Assembly: GCA_949295115.1 (NCBI GenBank)
Contig: CASFJU010000001.1
Span: forward strand, 62,001-126,000
Reading direction: 5' to 3'
DNA: 64,000 nt
From: an uncultured Phascolarctobacterium sp.
GTDB taxonomy: Bacteria > Bacillota > Negativicutes > Acidaminococcales > Acidaminococcaceae
A model generated the notes under the pieces. That model saw only the letters and a program-made list of their open reading frames with translations. It did no database searches and was not told where the DNA came from. Positions 50,336 through 59,765 of the stretch are shown here, piece by piece (positions within the stretch are counted from its first letter, which is position 1; each line of letters begins with the position of its first letter). The position numbers and the translations under genes were made by a program.

Positions 50336-50956
50336 TTGAAACCAAAAGGATTACTGCTGGTTTTGTCCGGGCCGTCCGGAGCCGGTAAGGGAACAATCTG
50401 CCAGATGCTGCGCGACAGGCTGCCGGATATAGGCTATTCGGTTTCTGTTACCACCCGCGCACCGCGCGAGGGCGAAGTTGACGGCGTTAATTATTTTTTT
50501 AAAACTGTCGAAGAAGTAAAAATGATGATTGAGGCTGGCGGGCTTCTGGAATACGCCGAAGTTTACGGCAACTATTACGGCACGCCGCGCGATTATGTAA
50601 TGGAACTTCTGGAACAGGGCAAGGACGTAATTCTGGAAATTGATATTCAGGGCGCATTGCAGATTAAAAAGCGCTTTCCGGACGGCGTGTTCGTGTTCAT
50701 CGTACCGCCTTCTCTGGACGAGCTTTCATCTCGCATTTACAAACGCGGCACCGACAGCGAGGAGGTTATCAAAAAACGTCTTGCATCTGCCACAGGCGAG
50801 CTTGCTTACGCCAGTGAATATGATTATATTATAGTTAACGACATTGCCGAAAGGGCGACGCAGAAGGTGCTGACGGTTATGGAGGCCGAACGCTACCGTG
50901 CTGCGCGCACCTATTTTATTATTGATGAAATTTGCCATTGCAAAAAGGAGAAGTGA
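50336..50956 (+). CDS. gmk: Guanylate kinase
   Basis: Phosphorylates GMP to GDP. 206 residues with the P-loop LSGPSGAGKGTICQML, the GMP-binding SVSVTTRAPREGEVDGVNYFF, EYAEVYGNYYGTP, and DVILEIDIQGALQIKK. It starts at TTG 50336 with GAGGAGGGC upstream. The rpoZ gene follows 6 bp later, the classic gmk-rpoZ pair. Confidence 0.96.
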   Translation: MKPKGLLLVLSGPSGAGKGTICQMLRDRLPDIGYSVSVTTRAPREGEVDGVNYFFKTVEEVKMMIEAGGLLEYAEVYGNYYGTPRDYVMELLEQGKDVILEIDIQGALQIKKRFPDGVFVFIVPPSLDELSSRIYKRGTDSEEVIKKRLASATGELAYASEYDYIIVNDIAERATQKVLTVMEAERYRAARTYFIIDEICHCKKEK

Positions 50957-50962
50957 TTTTCG

Positions 50963-51157
50963 ATGACTATGGTAGACCCTTCCATTGACTATTTAACCGA
51001 AAAAGTTGACAGCAAATATACTTTGGCTATGCTGGCCGCCAAACGCGCGCGCGAACTGACCGTACCGGGACAGAACCTGCCCGAGAAGGAAGTAAGCATG
51101 GCTTTGAAGGAAATTGCCAACGATACCATTACTTATGAGCGCAATAAAACCAGATAA
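50963..51157 (+). CDS. rpoZ: RNA polymerase omega subunit
   Basis: 64-residue omega subunit that supports assembly of RNA polymerase around beta-prime. The motif SKYTLAMLAAKRAREL and the later KEVSMALKEIANDTITYE are diagnostic. It is located between gmk and coaBC as in many Firmicutes. Confidence 0.93.
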   Translation: MTMVDPSIDYLTEKVDSKYTLAMLAAKRARELTVPGQNLPEKEVSMALKEIANDTITYERNKTR

Positions 51158-51171
51158 GGGAGGCGCCGGCC

Positions 51172-52371
51172 TTGTTAAAGGGTAAAAAGATTGTTTTGGG
51201 AGTTACCGGCGGCATCGCCGTTTATAAAGCGGTTGATTTTGTAAGCAAACTGCGCAAGCAGGGTGCGCAGGTGCGCGTTGTTATGACGGAGCACGCCCAG
51301 CAGTTTGTAACGCCGCTTACCTTTAAGGAAATCAGCGGCAATCAGGTAGCTGTTTCCATGTGGAACGCCAATCAGGAATTTAATGTTGAACACATCGCCC
51401 TTGCCGATTGGGCCGACCTGTTTATGGTTGCGCCGGCAACGGCCAACATCATTGCCAAAATGGCTTACGGCATTGCCGATGACCTGCTTTCGACGACGCT
51501 TTTAGCGGCGCACAGCCCGATTATTGTGTGCCCGGCGATGAACACGCATATGTATGAGAACCCTGCCACGCAGGAGAACCTTGCCAGGCTGCAAAGCCGC
51601 GGCGTTGTTGTAATGCCGCCTGCAAGCGGCGTGCTGGCGTGTGGCGCTGTCGGTGCGGGCAGATTGCCTGAACCGGCCGATATCGTCAACTTTGTTGGCG
51701 CGTATTTTGCCAAGGCAGAAGGCGACATGCGCGGGCTGAAAGTTCTGGTAACGGCTGCCGGTACGCGCGAGCCGATTGACCCGGTGCGTTATGTGGGCAA
51801 CCGCAGCAGCGGCAAAATGGGCTATTCCATTGCGCAGGCAGCGGCAGAACGCGGTGCGGAAGTAACTTTGGTGAGCGGGCCGAGCGCTTTGACGCCGCCG
51901 CCCAACGTAAAAGTTGTTAACGTGGAAACCACCAAAGAAATGATGGACGCCTGCCTTGCCGTTTACGATGACTGCGATATCGTCATCAAAGCAGCGGCTG
52001 TGGCTGATTACCGTCCGCATGACGTGGCAACACAGAAAATCAAAAAGAAAACCGACGATGCTTTAACGGTCGTTATGGATAAGAACCCGGACATTTTAAA
52101 AACTCTGGGCGAGCGCAAAACCAAACAGTTTTTGGTTGGCTTTGCCGCCGAAACGCAGAACCTTATCGACAACGCGAAGGAAAAAGTAACGAAGAAAAAC
52201 CTTGACATGATTGTTGCCAACGACGTTACCATGCAGGGCGCAGGCTTCGGTGCGGAAACCAATATCGTTAAGCTTATTTTTGCCGACGGCACCATTAAAG
52301 AGCTGCCGCAGATGAGCAAATACGACGTTGCGGAAGAACTGCTGAATACGGTTTTGCGTTTAAAGAAATAA
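51172..52371 (+). CDS. coaBC: Bifunctional phosphopantothenoylcysteine decarboxylase / phosphopantothenate--cysteine ligase
   Basis: Two steps of coenzyme A synthesis in one 399-residue protein. The N-terminal flavin decarboxylase (CoaC, about 1-185) starts GKKIVLGVTGGIAVYKAVDF and has CPAMNTHMYENPATQ; the C-terminal ligase (CoaB) shows VTAAGTREPIDPVRYVGNRS, SGKMGYSIAQAAAERG and KAAAVADYRP. Translation begins at TTG 51172 after GGGAGG. It ends the operon; the metK promoter begins 4 bp after its stop. Confidence 0.95.
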   Translation: MLKGKKIVLGVTGGIAVYKAVDFVSKLRKQGAQVRVVMTEHAQQFVTPLTFKEISGNQVAVSMWNANQEFNVEHIALADWADLFMVAPATANIIAKMAYGIADDLLSTTLLAAHSPIIVCPAMNTHMYENPATQENLARLQSRGVVVMPPASGVLACGAVGAGRLPEPADIVNFVGAYFAKAEGDMRGLKVLVTAAGTREPIDPVRYVGNRSSGKMGYSIAQAAAERGAEVTLVSGPSALTPPPNVKVVNVETTKEMMDACLAVYDDCDIVIKAAAVADYRPHDVATQKIKKKTDDALTVVMDKNPDILKTLGERKTKQFLVGFAAETQNLIDNAKEKVTKKNLDMIVANDVTMQGAGFGAETNIVKLIFADGTIKELPQMSKYDVAEELLNTVLRLKK

Positions 52372-52374
52372 CTG

Positions 52375-52403
52375 TTGCTTTTTTTACATAAATTAGATAT
52401 AAT
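52375..52403 (+). promoter_or_regulatory. Promoter of the SAM riboswitch / metK
   Basis: TTGCTT (52375-52380), 17-bp spacer, TATAAT (52398-52403). Confidence 0.8.
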
Positions 52404-52425
52404 AGCATAGTAATTTAATATTTTA

Positions 52426-52524
52426 CTCATCAAGAGCTGGTGGAGGGATTGGCCCAATGAAACCGCAGCAACCATTGCCCTTGGGCAAACGGTGCTAAGT
52501 CCTGCGAGTTAATCGAGAGATGAG
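52426..52524 (+). ncRNA. SAM-I (S-box) riboswitch
   Basis: P1 strands CTCATC (52426-52431) and GATGAG (52519-52524) enclose the S-box core: AAGAGCTGGTGGAGGGATTG, GCAACC, then GGTGCTAAGTCCTGCG and the AATCGAGA loop. SAM binding would favour the terminator at 52545 and lower metK expression. Confidence 0.95.
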
Positions 52525-52544
52525 AATGCCAGTACCAATCAGCG

Positions 52545-52570
52545 GCGCTCTCATTGAGAGCGCTTTTTTA
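52545..52570 (+). terminator. Expression-platform terminator of the SAM riboswitch
   Basis: GCGCTCTC (52545-52552) pairs with GAGAGCGC (52556-52563), followed by T7, 20 bp before metK. Confidence 0.92.
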
Positions 52571-52590
52571 TTTACACAAGGAGGAACAGA

Positions 52591-53769
52591 ATGAGAAAAT
52601 TATTTACTTCCGAGTCTGTTACGGAAGGGCATCCCGATAAAATTGCCGACCAGATTTCCGATGCCGTGCTGGATGCCATTTTGGCAGAAGACCCGCATGG
52701 CCGCGTTGCCTGCGAAACCGTTGTGGCAACCGGGCAAATCCATGTAGTTGGTGAAATTTCCACGACCTGCTATGTCGATATCCCCAAAATCGCACGCGAA
52801 ACCGTTATCAACATCGGTTATGACCGCGCTAAATACGGATTTGACGGCAACACCTGCGGCGTTTTAATTTCCATCGACGAACAGTCCGCCGATATCGCCA
52901 TGGGCGTTGATAAGTCGCTGGAAGCCAAAGAAGGCAAGGCTGACGAGGACGAAGTAGGCGCAGGCGACCAGGGCATGATGTTTGGCTACGCTACCAATGA
53001 AACCCCGGAATACATGCCGCTGCCTGTATCCTTAGCGCATAAACTTTCCCGCCGCCTGGCGGAAGTGCGAAAAACCGGCGTATTGGCTTACCTGCGCCCG
53101 GACGGCAAAACCCAGGTTACCGTTGAATACGATGACGGCAAACCGGTGCGCATCGACACGATTGTAATTTCCACCCAGCATGCGCCGGAAATTACGCTTG
53201 AACAAATCCGCAAGGACATTATGGAACAGGTTATTAAACCGGTTGTTCCGGCTGAAATGCTGGACGGCGAAACCAAATACTACATTAACCCGACCGGACG
53301 TTTTGTTATCGGCGGCCCTCAGGGCGACAGCGGCCTGACCGGACGCAAAATTATCGTAGATACCTACGGCGGCATGGCCCGTCACGGCGGCGGCGCGTTC
53401 AGCGGCAAGGACCCCACGAAGGTTGACCGCAGTGCTGCTTATGCCGCACGCTACGTTGCCAAAAACGTAGTTGCCGCAGGCCTCGCAGATAAATGCGAAA
53501 TTCAGCTGGCTTACGCTATCGGCGTGGCACAGCCTGTTTCCATTCTGGTTGATACCTTTGGCACCGGCAAAATCGACGACGATAAAATTGCCGAACTGAT
53601 TAAAAAGAACTTCTCGCTCAGCCCGTCCGGCATCATCAAAACGCTGGATTTGCTGCGCCCGATTTACAAACAGACTGCTGCTTACGGGCACTTTGGCCGC
53701 ACTGATGTGGACCTGCCGTGGGAACACACCGATAAGGCACAGGCTCTGCGCGAGCAGGCAGGCCTGTAA
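52591..53769 (+). CDS. metK: S-adenosylmethionine synthetase
   Basis: Makes SAM from methionine and ATP. 392 residues with all signatures: [51 protein letters not shown], and the C-terminal DLPWE. AGGAGG lies 9 bp before the ATG. It stands behind an S-box riboswitch, so its product represses its own expression. A terminator follows. Confidence 0.97.
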   Translation: MRKLFTSESVTEGHPDKIADQISDAVLDAILAEDPHGRVACETVVATGQIHVVGEISTTCYVDIPKIARETVINIGYDRAKYGFDGNTCGVLISIDEQSADIAMGVDKSLEAKEGKADEDEVGAGDQGMMFGYATNETPEYMPLPVSLAHKLSRRLAEVRKTGVLAYLRPDGKTQVTVEYDDGKPVRIDTIVISTQHAPEITLEQIRKDIMEQVIKPVVPAEMLDGETKYYINPTGRFVIGGPQGDSGLTGRKIIVDTYGGMARHGGGAFSGKDPTKVDRSAAYAARYVAKNVVAAGLADKCEIQLAYAIGVAQPVSILVDTFGTGKIDDDKIAELIKKNFSLSPSGIIKTLDLLRPIYKQTAAYGHFGRTDVDLPWEHTDKAQALREQAGL

Positions 53770-53782
53770 AATTTAAAACGAT

Positions 53783-53820
53783 TGCACTGCTTTGCTTAAC
53801 GGTAAGGCAGTGCATTTTTT
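53783..53820 (+). terminator. Terminator after metK
   Basis: TGCACTGCTTTGC pairs with GTAAGGCAGTGCA (to 53814), then T6. Confidence 0.85.
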
Positions 53821-53881
53821 ATTTAAAATTTGCGCGGCGTTATGGTAAAATAAACAGGTAAAGTTAAATTTGAGGTTTGCT

Positions 53882-56137
53882 ATGAGATACATCAATGTTG
53901 CAATAAATTTACCGGTAAAAAATTTGTTCCGCCAGTTTACTTACGCGCTGCCGCCGCAGTTTGATTACATCGGTGCAGGGTGGCGCGTTATTGTGCCGTT
54001 TGCACGGAAGACTGCGGAAGGCTTTGTGGTGGGCGAGGCAGGCACAAATTTGCCGCAGCCGGAAAACTACAAAGAGGTGCAGGACGTTATCGGCGCCGAG
54101 CCGTGGTTTGATGAAGAAATGCTGGAAGCGGCGCGCTGGCTGGCAGGCTATTACATGTGCCCGCTGGCAGAGGCAATGCGCCTTTTTATACCGGGCAAAA
54201 GCAGCATTAAACGCCATGCCGTTTACGGCGATGACGGCAAACTTTTATATTATGAATTGGAAAACAGACTGAAAGAAAAAACACAAAGCTGTTACGCCAT
54301 TACCGAAAGCGGCAGGCAGGCGCTGGCGGCAGGCAACAACCGCGCCAAAGCGCAGATGGCGGCCTTGGAAATTTTAAACGGCGCTGCCCGCGAATTAACT
54401 GCAAAAGAGCTGGAAGCGGAAGGTATCAGTGCCGCTGTTTTGCGTACGTTGGTGCAAAAGGATTGGTGCAGCCGCAGCGAGCAGCGCGTACTGCGCGACA
54501 GCTATGCCGCCAAAAGCAGCGTTAAGCAGAGCTTTAACTTAACGGACGAGCAGCAGAATGCCGTCGATGCTGTCAGCAAGGCGATACGCGAAAAACGGCA
54601 GGAACCCTTTTTATTGCAGGGCGTAACCGGCAGCGGCAAAACGGAAGTATATTTAAACTTAACGGCAGCCGCACTGGCGGAAGGGCGTCAGGTGCTGGTA
54701 TTAGTGCCGGAAATTGCCTTAACGGCGCAGATAGTAAAGCGTTACCAGAGCTGGTTTAAAGGCAACATTGCCGTTGTACACAGTAAGTTATCGGCAAGCG
54801 AACGCGCCGACGTGTTTTATAAAATCCGCACGGGCGAAGCACAGATTTTGATTGGCGTGCGTTCAGCAGTTTTTGCGCCGTTCAGCAATCTGGGGCTGGT
54901 GATTATCGACGAGGAGCACGACCAGAGCTACAAGCAGGAGGAGCGCCCCTGTTACCACGCACGCGAGGTTGCTTTGCACCGTGCCGCTTATTTTGGCGTG
55001 CCCGTTGTTTTAGGCAGCGCTACGCCGTCAATAGAAAGTTATTATGACGCCATAATGAAGCGTTATACGCATTTGCGTTTAACGGGACGCCCCAACGGGC
55101 AGCCGCTGCCCAAGGTACAGATTGTCGATATGCGTAAGGAATTGCAGGAGAAAAACTTTTCCGTGCTTTCGCGCACTTTGCAGCAGGAGCTTGTGCGCAC
55201 GGCAGCGGCAGGGGAGCAGGCGATTGTGCTGCTGAACCGCCGCGGGTATTCCACCTTTGTAATGTGCCGCGACTGCGGTGAAACCATTACCTGCCCGCAT
55301 TGCGCCGTGGCTTTGGTATACCACGAAGCAGGCAAAGCCATGCGCTGCCATTACTGCGGCAACACCATGCCAATACCTGATGAATGCCCCAAATGCCACA
55401 GCAAACGCATTAAATTTTTCGGCACCGGCACGCAAAAAGCGCAAGAGCAGATTGCCGCCCTGCCGGAAGTGAAGGTGCTGCGCATGGACCAGGACAGCAC
55501 ATTGCGCAAATTCGCACATGAGGAAATTTTAAGCGAGTTCGGCAGCGGCAAATACAATGTGCTCATCGGCACGCAAATAGTTGCCAAAGGGCACGACATA
55601 CCCAACGTAACGCTGGTCGGTGTGCTTTCGGCCGATTCGGCGCTGAACATGCCGGACTTCCGCGCTTCGGAGCGTGCTTTTTCGCTGCTTACGCAGGCTG
55701 CGGGGCGTGCAGGGCGCGGTGATAAGCCGGGTCATGTAATTTTACAGGTGTACGACGCGGATAACCGCACCGTGCAGCTTGCCGCAGCGCAGGATTATGA
55801 CACTTTTGCGCAGGAGGAACTGGAACGCCGCCGCGAACTTAACTATCCGCCCTATGCGGCGTTTTTAAAAATAACCGTGTGGGATAAGGACGAAGCGCGA
55901 GCCAACGCGACAGCGCAGGAACTGGCAGACTTTTTGCAGAATGTAGCCAAAGACATGGACGGCGCGGAGGTTTACGGTCCGTTTGCGGGCATTATCGGCA
56001 AGGTGCGTGATTTATACCGCGTTAACGTGCTGGTAAAAAGCGCGGAGATTGGCGTTTTTAAACAGGCGCTGTGGGATTCGCCCTACCGCGATATGAAAAA
56101 TGTTTATTTTGATGTCGACCCGTTTAACGTGCTGTAA
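53882..56137 (+). CDS. priA: Primosomal replication helicase PriA
   Basis: Restarts stalled replication forks. 751 residues: N-terminal 3'-DNA-binding domain (YINVAINLPVKNLFRQFTYA), helicase Walker A GVTGSGKTEVYL, DEEH box (IIDEEHDQSYKQEE), and the zinc module with CRDCG, CPHC, CHYC and CPKC (eight cysteines) before the second RecA domain (GTQIVAKGHDIPNVTLVGVL, QAAGRAGRG). The ATG at 53882 is chosen because GAGG (53872-53875) precedes it; the upstream TTG at 53870 overlaps that site. Does not overlap def, which has its own promoter. Confidence 0.95.
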   Translation: MRYINVAINLPVKNLFRQFTYALPPQFDYIGAGWRVIVPFARKTAEGFVVGEAGTNLPQPENYKEVQDVIGAEPWFDEEMLEAARWLAGYYMCPLAEAMRLFIPGKSSIKRHAVYGDDGKLLYYELENRLKEKTQSCYAITESGRQALAAGNNRAKAQMAALEILNGAARELTAKELEAEGISAAVLRTLVQKDWCSRSEQRVLRDSYAAKSSVKQSFNLTDEQQNAVDAVSKAIREKRQEPFLLQGVTGSGKTEVYLNLTAAALAEGRQVLVLVPEIALTAQIVKRYQSWFKGNIAVVHSKLSASERADVFYKIRTGEAQILIGVRSAVFAPFSNLGLVIIDEEHDQSYKQEERPCYHAREVALHRAAYFGVPVVLGSATPSIESYYDAIMKRYTHLRLTGRPNGQPLPKVQIVDMRKELQEKNFSVLSRTLQQELVRTAAAGEQAIVLLNRRGYSTFVMCRDCGETITCPHCAVALVYHEAGKAMRCHYCGNTMPIPDECPKCHSKRIKFFGTGTQKAQEQIAALPEVKVLRMDQDSTLRKFAHEEILSEFGSGKYNVLIGTQIVAKGHDIPNVTLVGVLSADSALNMPDFRASERAFSLLTQAAGRAGRGDKPGHVILQVYDADNRTVQLAAAQDYDTFAQEELERRRELNYPPYAAFLKITVWDKDEARANATAQELADFLQNVAKDMDGAEVYGPFAGIIGKVRDLYRVNVLVKSAEIGVFKQALWDSPYRDMKNVYFDVDPFNVL

Positions 56138-56160
56138 AATTGCCGTTGCAGGCGCATTTG

Positions 56161-56169
56161 TGATATAAT
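56161..56169 (+). promoter_or_regulatory. Extended -10 promoter of def-fmt operon
   Basis: TGATATAAT, extended -10, 35 bp before def; -35 box is poor (TGCCGT at 56141-56146). Confidence 0.45.
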
Positions 56170-56203
56170 ATTTATTTGGAAAGAGATTTTACAGGAGGCT
56201 ACC

Positions 56204-56671
56204 GTGAGTAAATTAAAAATTTTGGTAGCGGGCGACCCGGTGCTGCGCCAGAAGGCGGCCGAGGTTGAACGCATGGATAAAAAAACTTTACGCTTGCTGG
56301 ACGACATGGCGGAAACCATGTATGCCGCTGACGGCGTCGGCCTTGCCGCACCGCAGATTGGCGTGTCCAAACGCATTGTCGTTATCGACGTGGGCGAAGG
56401 ATTACTGGAGCTTATCAATCCGGTTATCACTTACAGCGAAGGCGCGGCAGTCGGACCGGAAGGCTGTCTGTCCGTACCCGATTACGATGGCGAAGTTGAG
56501 CGTGCGGAAATTGTGCACTGCGAATATTATGACCGCAAGGGGCACAAAATGCTTATCAAGGCGGACGGGCTGCTGGCAGTCTGCATTCAGCACGAGCTGG
56601 ACCACTTGGACGGTGTGCTGTTTATTGACAAGGCCAAAGTGCTGACGCCGAAGAATTACGACAGGGAGTAA
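56204..56671 (+). CDS. def: Peptide deformylase
   Basis: Removes the formyl group from nascent proteins. 155 residues with the three metal-site motifs: GVGLAAPQIG, EGCLSVP (Cys ligand) and QHELDHLDG (two His ligands, catalytic Glu). It starts at GTG 56204 after AGGAGG. First gene of def-fmt-DUF116-rsmB-rlmN-phosphatase-kinase-rsgA, a conserved Firmicute operon. Confidence 0.96.
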   Translation: MSKLKILVAGDPVLRQKAAEVERMDKKTLRLLDDMAETMYAADGVGLAAPQIGVSKRIVVIDVGEGLLELINPVITYSEGAAVGPEGCLSVPDYDGEVERAEIVHCEYYDRKGHKMLIKADGLLAVCIQHELDHLDGVLFIDKAKVLTPKNYDRE

Positions 56672-56676
56672 CAGCG

Positions 56677-57615
56677 ATGCGCATTGTGTTTATGGGAACC
56701 CCTGATTTTGCCGTTGCAAGCTTAAAAGCGCTGGCAGAACGGGGCACAGATGAAATAGTTGCCGTATTTACCCAGCCGGACCGCCCGAAAGGACGCGGGC
56801 AGAAAATGCTGATGACGCCGGTGAAGGAATACGCTTTGGAACATGGCTTTGAAGTTTACCAGCCGCAGCGCGTAAAAGCGCCGGAAGTAATTGAACAGCT
56901 GCGCGCTCTTGCGCCGGATTTAATTGTTGTTGCAGCCTTCGGACAGTTTTTGCCGAAGGAAATTTTGGAAATGCCCAAATACGGCTGCATTAACGTGCAT
57001 GCTTCGCTGCTGCCCAAATACCGCGGCGCAGCGCCGATACATTACGCTATTTTGAACGGAGAAACAGATAGCGGCGTAACCATTATGCAGATGGATATCG
57101 GCATGGACACCGGCGATATGCTGGAAAAAGTAAGCGTTGCCATTACGCCGGAAATGACGCAGGGCGAGTTGCATGACGAACTGAAGGAAAAGGGCGGCAT
57201 GCTGCTGTTGGAAACGATTGAAAAAATCAAACGCGGCGAAACAGTGCCCGTTAAACAGAATAACGATGAAGCAACCTACGCGCATTTGCTGACGCGCGAG
57301 ATGGAAACTATTGACTGGTCTTTGCCGGCGGCAGAAATCCACAACAAAATCCGCGCCTTTAACCCTGCGCCGGGTACGGTTACAACCTTGCCTGACGACA
57401 AAAAGCTGAAAATCTGGCGGGCGCAGCTTGCTGATGGCAGCGGCACGCCGGGCAAAGTGCTGGAAATTACCAAGGCAGGCTTTAAAGTAGCCTGCGGCAG
57501 CGGCGCGCTTCTGGTAACGGAAGTGCAGCCGGAATCGAAAAAACGTATGCCTGCGGGCGTTTTCACTAATGGCCGCGGCATTAACGCGGGGGATATTTTA
57601 GGCGTTGAAGGGTAA
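56677..57615 (+). CDS. fmt: Methionyl-tRNA formyltransferase
   Basis: Formylates initiator Met-tRNA using 10-formyl-THF. 312 residues: RIVFMGTPDFAV at the start, the catalytic NVHASLLPKYRGAAPIHYAI with Asn and His, GVTIMQMDIGMDTGDM with the active Asp, and the C-terminal OB-like tRNA-binding domain. It is 5 bp after def. Confidence 0.96.
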   Translation: MRIVFMGTPDFAVASLKALAERGTDEIVAVFTQPDRPKGRGQKMLMTPVKEYALEHGFEVYQPQRVKAPEVIEQLRALAPDLIVVAAFGQFLPKEILEMPKYGCINVHASLLPKYRGAAPIHYAILNGETDSGVTIMQMDIGMDTGDMLEKVSVAITPEMTQGELHDELKEKGGMLLLETIEKIKRGETVPVKQNNDEATYAHLLTREMETIDWSLPAAEIHNKIRAFNPAPGTVTTLPDDKKLKIWRAQLADGSGTPGKVLEITKAGFKVACGSGALLVTEVQPESKKRMPAGVFTNGRGINAGDILGVEG

Positions 57616-57619
57616 AGCG

Positions 57620-58420
57620 ATGGAAAGTGTTTTAAAACCTAAAAAACGCATATTTGTTTCGTTAACATTGGCCAGTGCCTTTTTGGGCGCAGTGTTTATT
57701 TACCTGTGCTGGCGCGTTGCGCTGCCGGGCCTTGCGCAAATCAACAAAACGCTGCCCATGCTGTTCGGCAGCGTCGGCATTGTGGTGGCGCTGGGGCTTC
57801 TGGCAGCGGTCAGCGCCATTGTGCTGGCAATTTTAGGTTTTCCGATTATCAAAACCTTTTATTTTTGGGCGTGGAAGGCAGTAAATATGCTGTTTCCGTT
57901 CGCCGTAGGGCTGGGGCGCATGTTTAACATCCCGCGCCAGCGGATTGAACAGTCTTTTATTGAAGTAAGCAACCACCTTGTAAGGCAGCACAAAATTAAA
58001 GTACCCGCCTCGCGGATTATGATTTTAACTCCGCACTGCATTCAGCTTGATACCTGCGTGCACAAAATAACGCGCAATATCGAAAACTGCCGTCAGTGCG
58101 GCGGGTGCAGCGTCGGCGCGCTTTTGGGGCTGTCGCATAAATACGGCATCCACGTGGGCGTGGCAACCGGCGGTACGCTGGCAAGGCAGATGGTAAAGGA
58201 AATCCGCCCCAAGGCGATTATTGCCGTGGCGTGCGAGCGCGATTTAACCAGTGGCATACAGGACGTGTTCCCGCTGCCGGTGCTGGGCGTGCTGAACGAA
58301 AGGCCTTTTGGGCCGTGCTTTAACACGCGCGTTGATATTAAGAAAGTAGAAGCCGCAATTTTGGACTTTTTGGATACAGAGGAAGCAGATGACAAAACCA
58401 CAGGCAAACAGAAAAATTAA
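57620..58420 (+). CDS. DUF116 domain-containing membrane protein
   Basis: 266 residues: two N-terminal membrane helices (about 17-38 and 53-77), then the DUF116 domain with many cysteines (TPHCIQLDTC, CRQCGGCSVGALLGL, AVACERDL) and the closing VLNERPFGPCFNTRVD. The cysteine pattern suggests a metal or Fe-S site, but no activity is known. The ATG at 57620 follows GAAGGG; an earlier in-frame start would overlap fmt. Its 3' end overlaps rsmB by 32 bp. Confidence 0.85.
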   Translation: MESVLKPKKRIFVSLTLASAFLGAVFIYLCWRVALPGLAQINKTLPMLFGSVGIVVALGLLAAVSAIVLAILGFPIIKTFYFWAWKAVNMLFPFAVGLGRMFNIPRQRIEQSFIEVSNHLVRQHKIKVPASRIMILTPHCIQLDTCVHKITRNIENCRQCGGCSVGALLGLSHKYGIHVGVATGGTLARQMVKEIRPKAIIAVACERDLTSGIQDVFPLPVLGVLNERPFGPCFNTRVDIKKVEAAILDFLDTEEADDKTTGKQKN

Positions 58421-59765
58421 AAAAGATACTGCAAGGCAGCTTGCTTTGGATATAATCTGCGCTGTGCTGGACGGCGGCGCGTATGCCAACATTGCCTTAA
58501 ACAAGGCCCTGCGCGCTAAAAAAGTTGAAGACAGGGACCGCAGGTTCATTACGGAGCTGGTCTATGGTACCGTGAAGGCTAAAGGTACTCTGGACTGGCT
58601 TTTGTCGCAGTTATCGTCAAGGCCGGTCGGCAAAATTGATAAGGTTATTTTAAACATTTTGCGCATGGGGCTGTACCAGATTTTTTATCTGGACAAAGTG
58701 CCTGCTTCCGCAGCGTGCAACGAAAGCACGGAGCTTGCCAAGGCGTGCAGCCATCTGGGCACGGTTAAATTCGTCAACGGCATTTTGCGTTCTGCCGTGC
58801 GCAGTAAGGAAGCCGGTACGATTGTATTTCCGACTGAAAGCGACAATGCTGCATTAAGCATGGCGCTGACGGAGTTTCACCCGGAGTGGCTGGTGCAGCG
58901 CTGGCTGGAACAGTTTGGTGCGGAAGAAACGAAAGCCTTGTGCAAATACGATAATTTGCCGCCGCAGCTTACTTTGCGCGTAAACACTTTAAAAACTACG
59001 CGCGCGGAACTGCTGGCAGCATTGCGGGAGGCAGGCTTTGAAGCAGAGCCTTCCAAATGGTGCGATGAGGGTATTGTCTGCACCAAAACGGTGGGGCTGA
59101 ACGCTTTTATGGAGCAGCACCCCGACAGCTGCTATATGCAGGACGAAAGCAGTATGCTGGTAGCGCACGCGCTTAACCCGCAGCCGGGCATGACGGTGTA
59201 TGATTTATGCGCCGCACCGGGCGGAAAAACCACTCATTTGGCGCAGATGATGCAGAACAAGGGCAAAATTTTTGCCTGCGACATCCATGCGCACAAAATA
59301 AAATTGATTGAAGAAAACGCACACCGTTTGGGCGTGCAGATTATAGAACCTGTTTTGCGTGACGCCGCTGTTTATAAGCCGGACTGGGCAAACACGGCGG
59401 ATTGCGTGCTGGTGGACGCGCCGTGCAGCGGGCTTGGCGTTTTGCGCCGCCGCGCAGAAGCACGCTGGCGTAAAACAAAAAAAGATCTGGAAGTATTCCC
59501 GCCGTTGCAAAAAGCAATTTTAAATGCTGCGGCTCGCTATGTAAAACCGGGCGGACGCCTTGTTTACAGCACCTGCACTTTGGAAGCGGCAGAAAACCAC
59601 GAACTGACAGCTGCTTTTCTGGCGGCACATCCGGATTTTGAACCTGCCGTGTTCAGGCATCCGCTGACGGGCGAAGAAGTAAGCGAATTGCAGCTTCTGC
59701 CGCAGCGCGACAATGTGGACGGCTTTTATATCTGCGCCATGCAGCGCAAGGAGAACAAAGCATGA
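58389..59765 (+). CDS. rsmB: 16S rRNA (cytosine-967-C5)-methyltransferase
   Basis: 458 residues: an N-terminal NusB-like RNA-binding domain (about 12-145; RQLALDIICAVLDGGAYANIAL), then the SAM domain with YDLCAAPGGKTTHLAQMM, VDAPCSGLGVLRR (Cys of motif IV) and VYSTCTLEAAEN (catalytic Cys of motif VI). It starts inside the DUF116 gene and overlaps rlmN by 4 bp, so translation is coupled on both sides. Confidence 0.95.
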   Translation: MTKPQANRKIKKDTARQLALDIICAVLDGGAYANIALNKALRAKKVEDRDRRFITELVYGTVKAKGTLDWLLSQLSSRPVGKIDKVILNILRMGLYQIFYLDKVPASAACNESTELAKACSHLGTVKFVNGILRSAVRSKEAGTIVFPTESDNAALSMALTEFHPEWLVQRWLEQFGAEETKALCKYDNLPPQLTLRVNTLKTTRAELLAALREAGFEAEPSKWCDEGIVCTKTVGLNAFMEQHPDSCYMQDESSMLVAHALNPQPGMTVYDLCAAPGGKTTHLAQMMQNKGKIFACDIHAHKIKLIEENAHRLGVQIIEPVLRDAAVYKPDWANTADCVLVDAPCSGLGVLRRRAEARWRKTKKDLEVFPPLQKAILNAAARYVKPGGRLVYSTCTLEAAENHELTAAFLAAHPDFEPAVFRHPLTGEEVSELQLLPQRDNVDGFYICAMQRKENKA